A stretch of DNA of 5,860 bases from Candidatus Dormiibacterota bacterium (GTDB lineage Bacteria; Chloroflexota; Dormibacteria; Aeolococcales; Aeolococcaceae): contig JAFALX010000009.1 in the NCBI GenBank assembly GCA_019234035.1, forward strand, positions 1 through 5,860, written 5' to 3'. The notes beneath the pieces were generated by a model. It worked only from the letters and a program-made list of their open reading frames with translations, ran no database searches and was not told the DNA's origin. This document shows, in pieces, positions 5,109 to 5,860 of this stretch (within the stretch, counting starts at the first letter, position 1; every line of letters starts with the position of its first letter). Position numbers and translations under genes: made by a program.

Positions 5109-5860
5109 GCGGCCCGTGGCTCCCGCGAGCGTGCCGGCACTGCCAGCGGCGTGAGCGTCAGCGTCGATCGCGCGTGCTCGCTCACGTCGTCCCGGCTCCA
5201 GTGCAGCCGGAACTGCCGGTTCGCCGCCCAGCGGCTCACCAGGTCGGAGTAGTGACGCGACCCGGGCTGCCCGGACTGGCCGGGCAGCAGCACCGCTGTG
5301 CACTGGTCCCAGTTGCCGACGTCCATGACCTGGCGCCACGTCGGCGCCGAGAGCCGCGTCTGGAACGGATCGTGTGGCACGTACGCGGTGGCCATCACCG
5401 TGTCCGCCGACCCGCCGACCGCGACCTCGCGGCGGCCGAAGAAGAGACCAAGCGGGCGGCGGCGGCTGAACGGATGCTCCAGCGGCAGCGCGTGGGCACG
5501 GCCCCACCGCCAGTGCCGCAGGCTCCGCCCGAGCCGGTCCTCGAGGTCCCCCCAGGCATCGTCGAGCGCATCGCTCGCAGTCTGCGCCCATGTGCCACCG
5601 CGAAGCATCGTGGCGTCCCCGCTCTCCCAGCGCGCCAACAGCTCCGGCGTCCAGCGGCTGACCAGGTTTGCCGGGTAGTCGTAGACCGGATGCTCGAGGT
5701 TGTAGCCGGTGGCGATGGCCCAGGCGTCGCCGCACGACGGCCGGAGCGCGTGCTCGGCGAACCGGCGCATGAACGCCTCGTAGATGGTGGGCTCGATGGC
5801 GCCGACGGTCATGAGGCCGTCCCAGTCCGCGAGGCGCTTGCGCAGGCGCTCAGCGGAGGC
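5105..5860 (-). CDS. C-terminal part of a penicillin-acylase-family (S45, Ntn-hydrolase) protein, 5' end outside window
   Basis: 251 residues are present; the frame stays open through the right edge, so the internal ATG at 5812 is not the start. The fragment begins in the RLADWDG segment typical of these proteins (xLxxWDGxM), followed by a helical IYEAFMRRFAEHAL stretch. Later come LRHWRWGRAHALPLEHP (about 115-129), GGSADTVMAT (149-158), WRQVMDVGNWDQ (175-186) and the strong signature LLPGQSGQPGSRHYSD (191-206), ending in LTLTPL. This is the C-terminal half of the beta chain of penicillin amidases and acylhomoserine-lactone acylases, which self-cleave and use the new N-terminal Ser to hydrolyse amide bonds, usually outside the cytoplasm. 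That Ser, the spacer peptide and the signal sequence lie beyond the window, so activity and substrate (beta-lactam, N-acyl-homoserine lactone, or another acyl amide) cannot be judged. Its TGA overlaps the next ATG as ATGA. Confidence 0.88.
   Translation of the reverse strand, partial: ASAERLRKRLADWDGLMTVGAIEPTIYEAFMRRFAEHALRPSCGDAWAIATGYNLEHPVYDYPANLVSRWTPELLARWESGDATMLRGGTWAQTASDALDDAWGDLEDRLGRSLRHWRWGRAHALPLEHPFSRRRPLGLFFGRREVAVGGSADTVMATAYVPHDPFQTRLSAPTWRQVMDVGNWDQCTAVLLPGQSGQPGSRHYSDLVSRWAANRQFRLHWSRDDVSEHARSTLTLTPLAVPARSREPRAA

Noticed and set aside
3955..5154. 399-codon plus-strand open frame opposite the two small membrane protein genes
   Set aside because: Its Gly/Val-rich part is simply the complement of the proline-rich repeats; the minus strand has membrane spans and precise ATGA/GTGA junctions.
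5109..5735. Upstream extension of the proline-rich protein to an ATG at 5735
   Set aside because: This stretch is off-frame to the acylase C-terminus, which has strong family motifs, and the signal sequence begins exactly at the ATG at 5108.

Overview
This is a very GC-rich window (roughly 70% by eye) packed with genes, with no RNA genes, mobile elements or CRISPR array that I can see. The mix of a secreted peptidoglycan hydrolase, a GH15 sugar hydrolase, a lipoprotein with a short Arg-rich signal sequence and several single-span membrane proteins fits a free-living, high-GC bacterium of the Actinomycetota or of a neighbouring lineage such as Dormibacterota or Chloroflexota. The sequence alone does not fix the phylum. 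No stretch above 300 bases lacks a gene; the longest gaps are 55 and 52 bases.

Plus strand, left side (1-2033). The window opens inside the last 80 codons of a glucosaminidase-type (GH73-like) cell-wall hydrolase. After 55 bases comes a complete GH15 glucoamylase/trehalase-type hydrolase, with both expected catalytic glutamates in place. Its start is unclear: a strong AGGAGG lies too far from any usual start codon, and the GTG that fits the family N-terminus has no Shine-Dalgarno sequence.

Minus strand, right side (2058-5860), read from right to left. First is the C-terminal part of a penicillin-acylase-family (S45, Ntn-hydrolase) protein cut by the window edge. It overlaps by ATGA with a 148-residue proline-rich protein that has a signal sequence and a C-terminal membrane span. 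That gene overlaps by GTGA with a 224-residue single-span protein resembling the YpmS/LmeA (DUF2140/DUF2993) type. After 52 bases comes a 626-residue putative lipoprotein combining TPR repeats, a CAP (SCP/PR1-like) domain and an Ig-like C-terminal domain. The first three are very probably translationally coupled. The lipoprotein may share their transcript or start its own leaderless one from a TACGCT box six bases before its GTG.

The two blocks converge at 2034-2057. Every minus-strand product in full view is predicted to be exported or membrane-anchored, so this block looks like a small cell-envelope module around an extracytoplasmic acylase. What it acts on cannot be told from the sequence. 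The proline-rich protein and the lipoprotein's domain combination are the least familiar parts.
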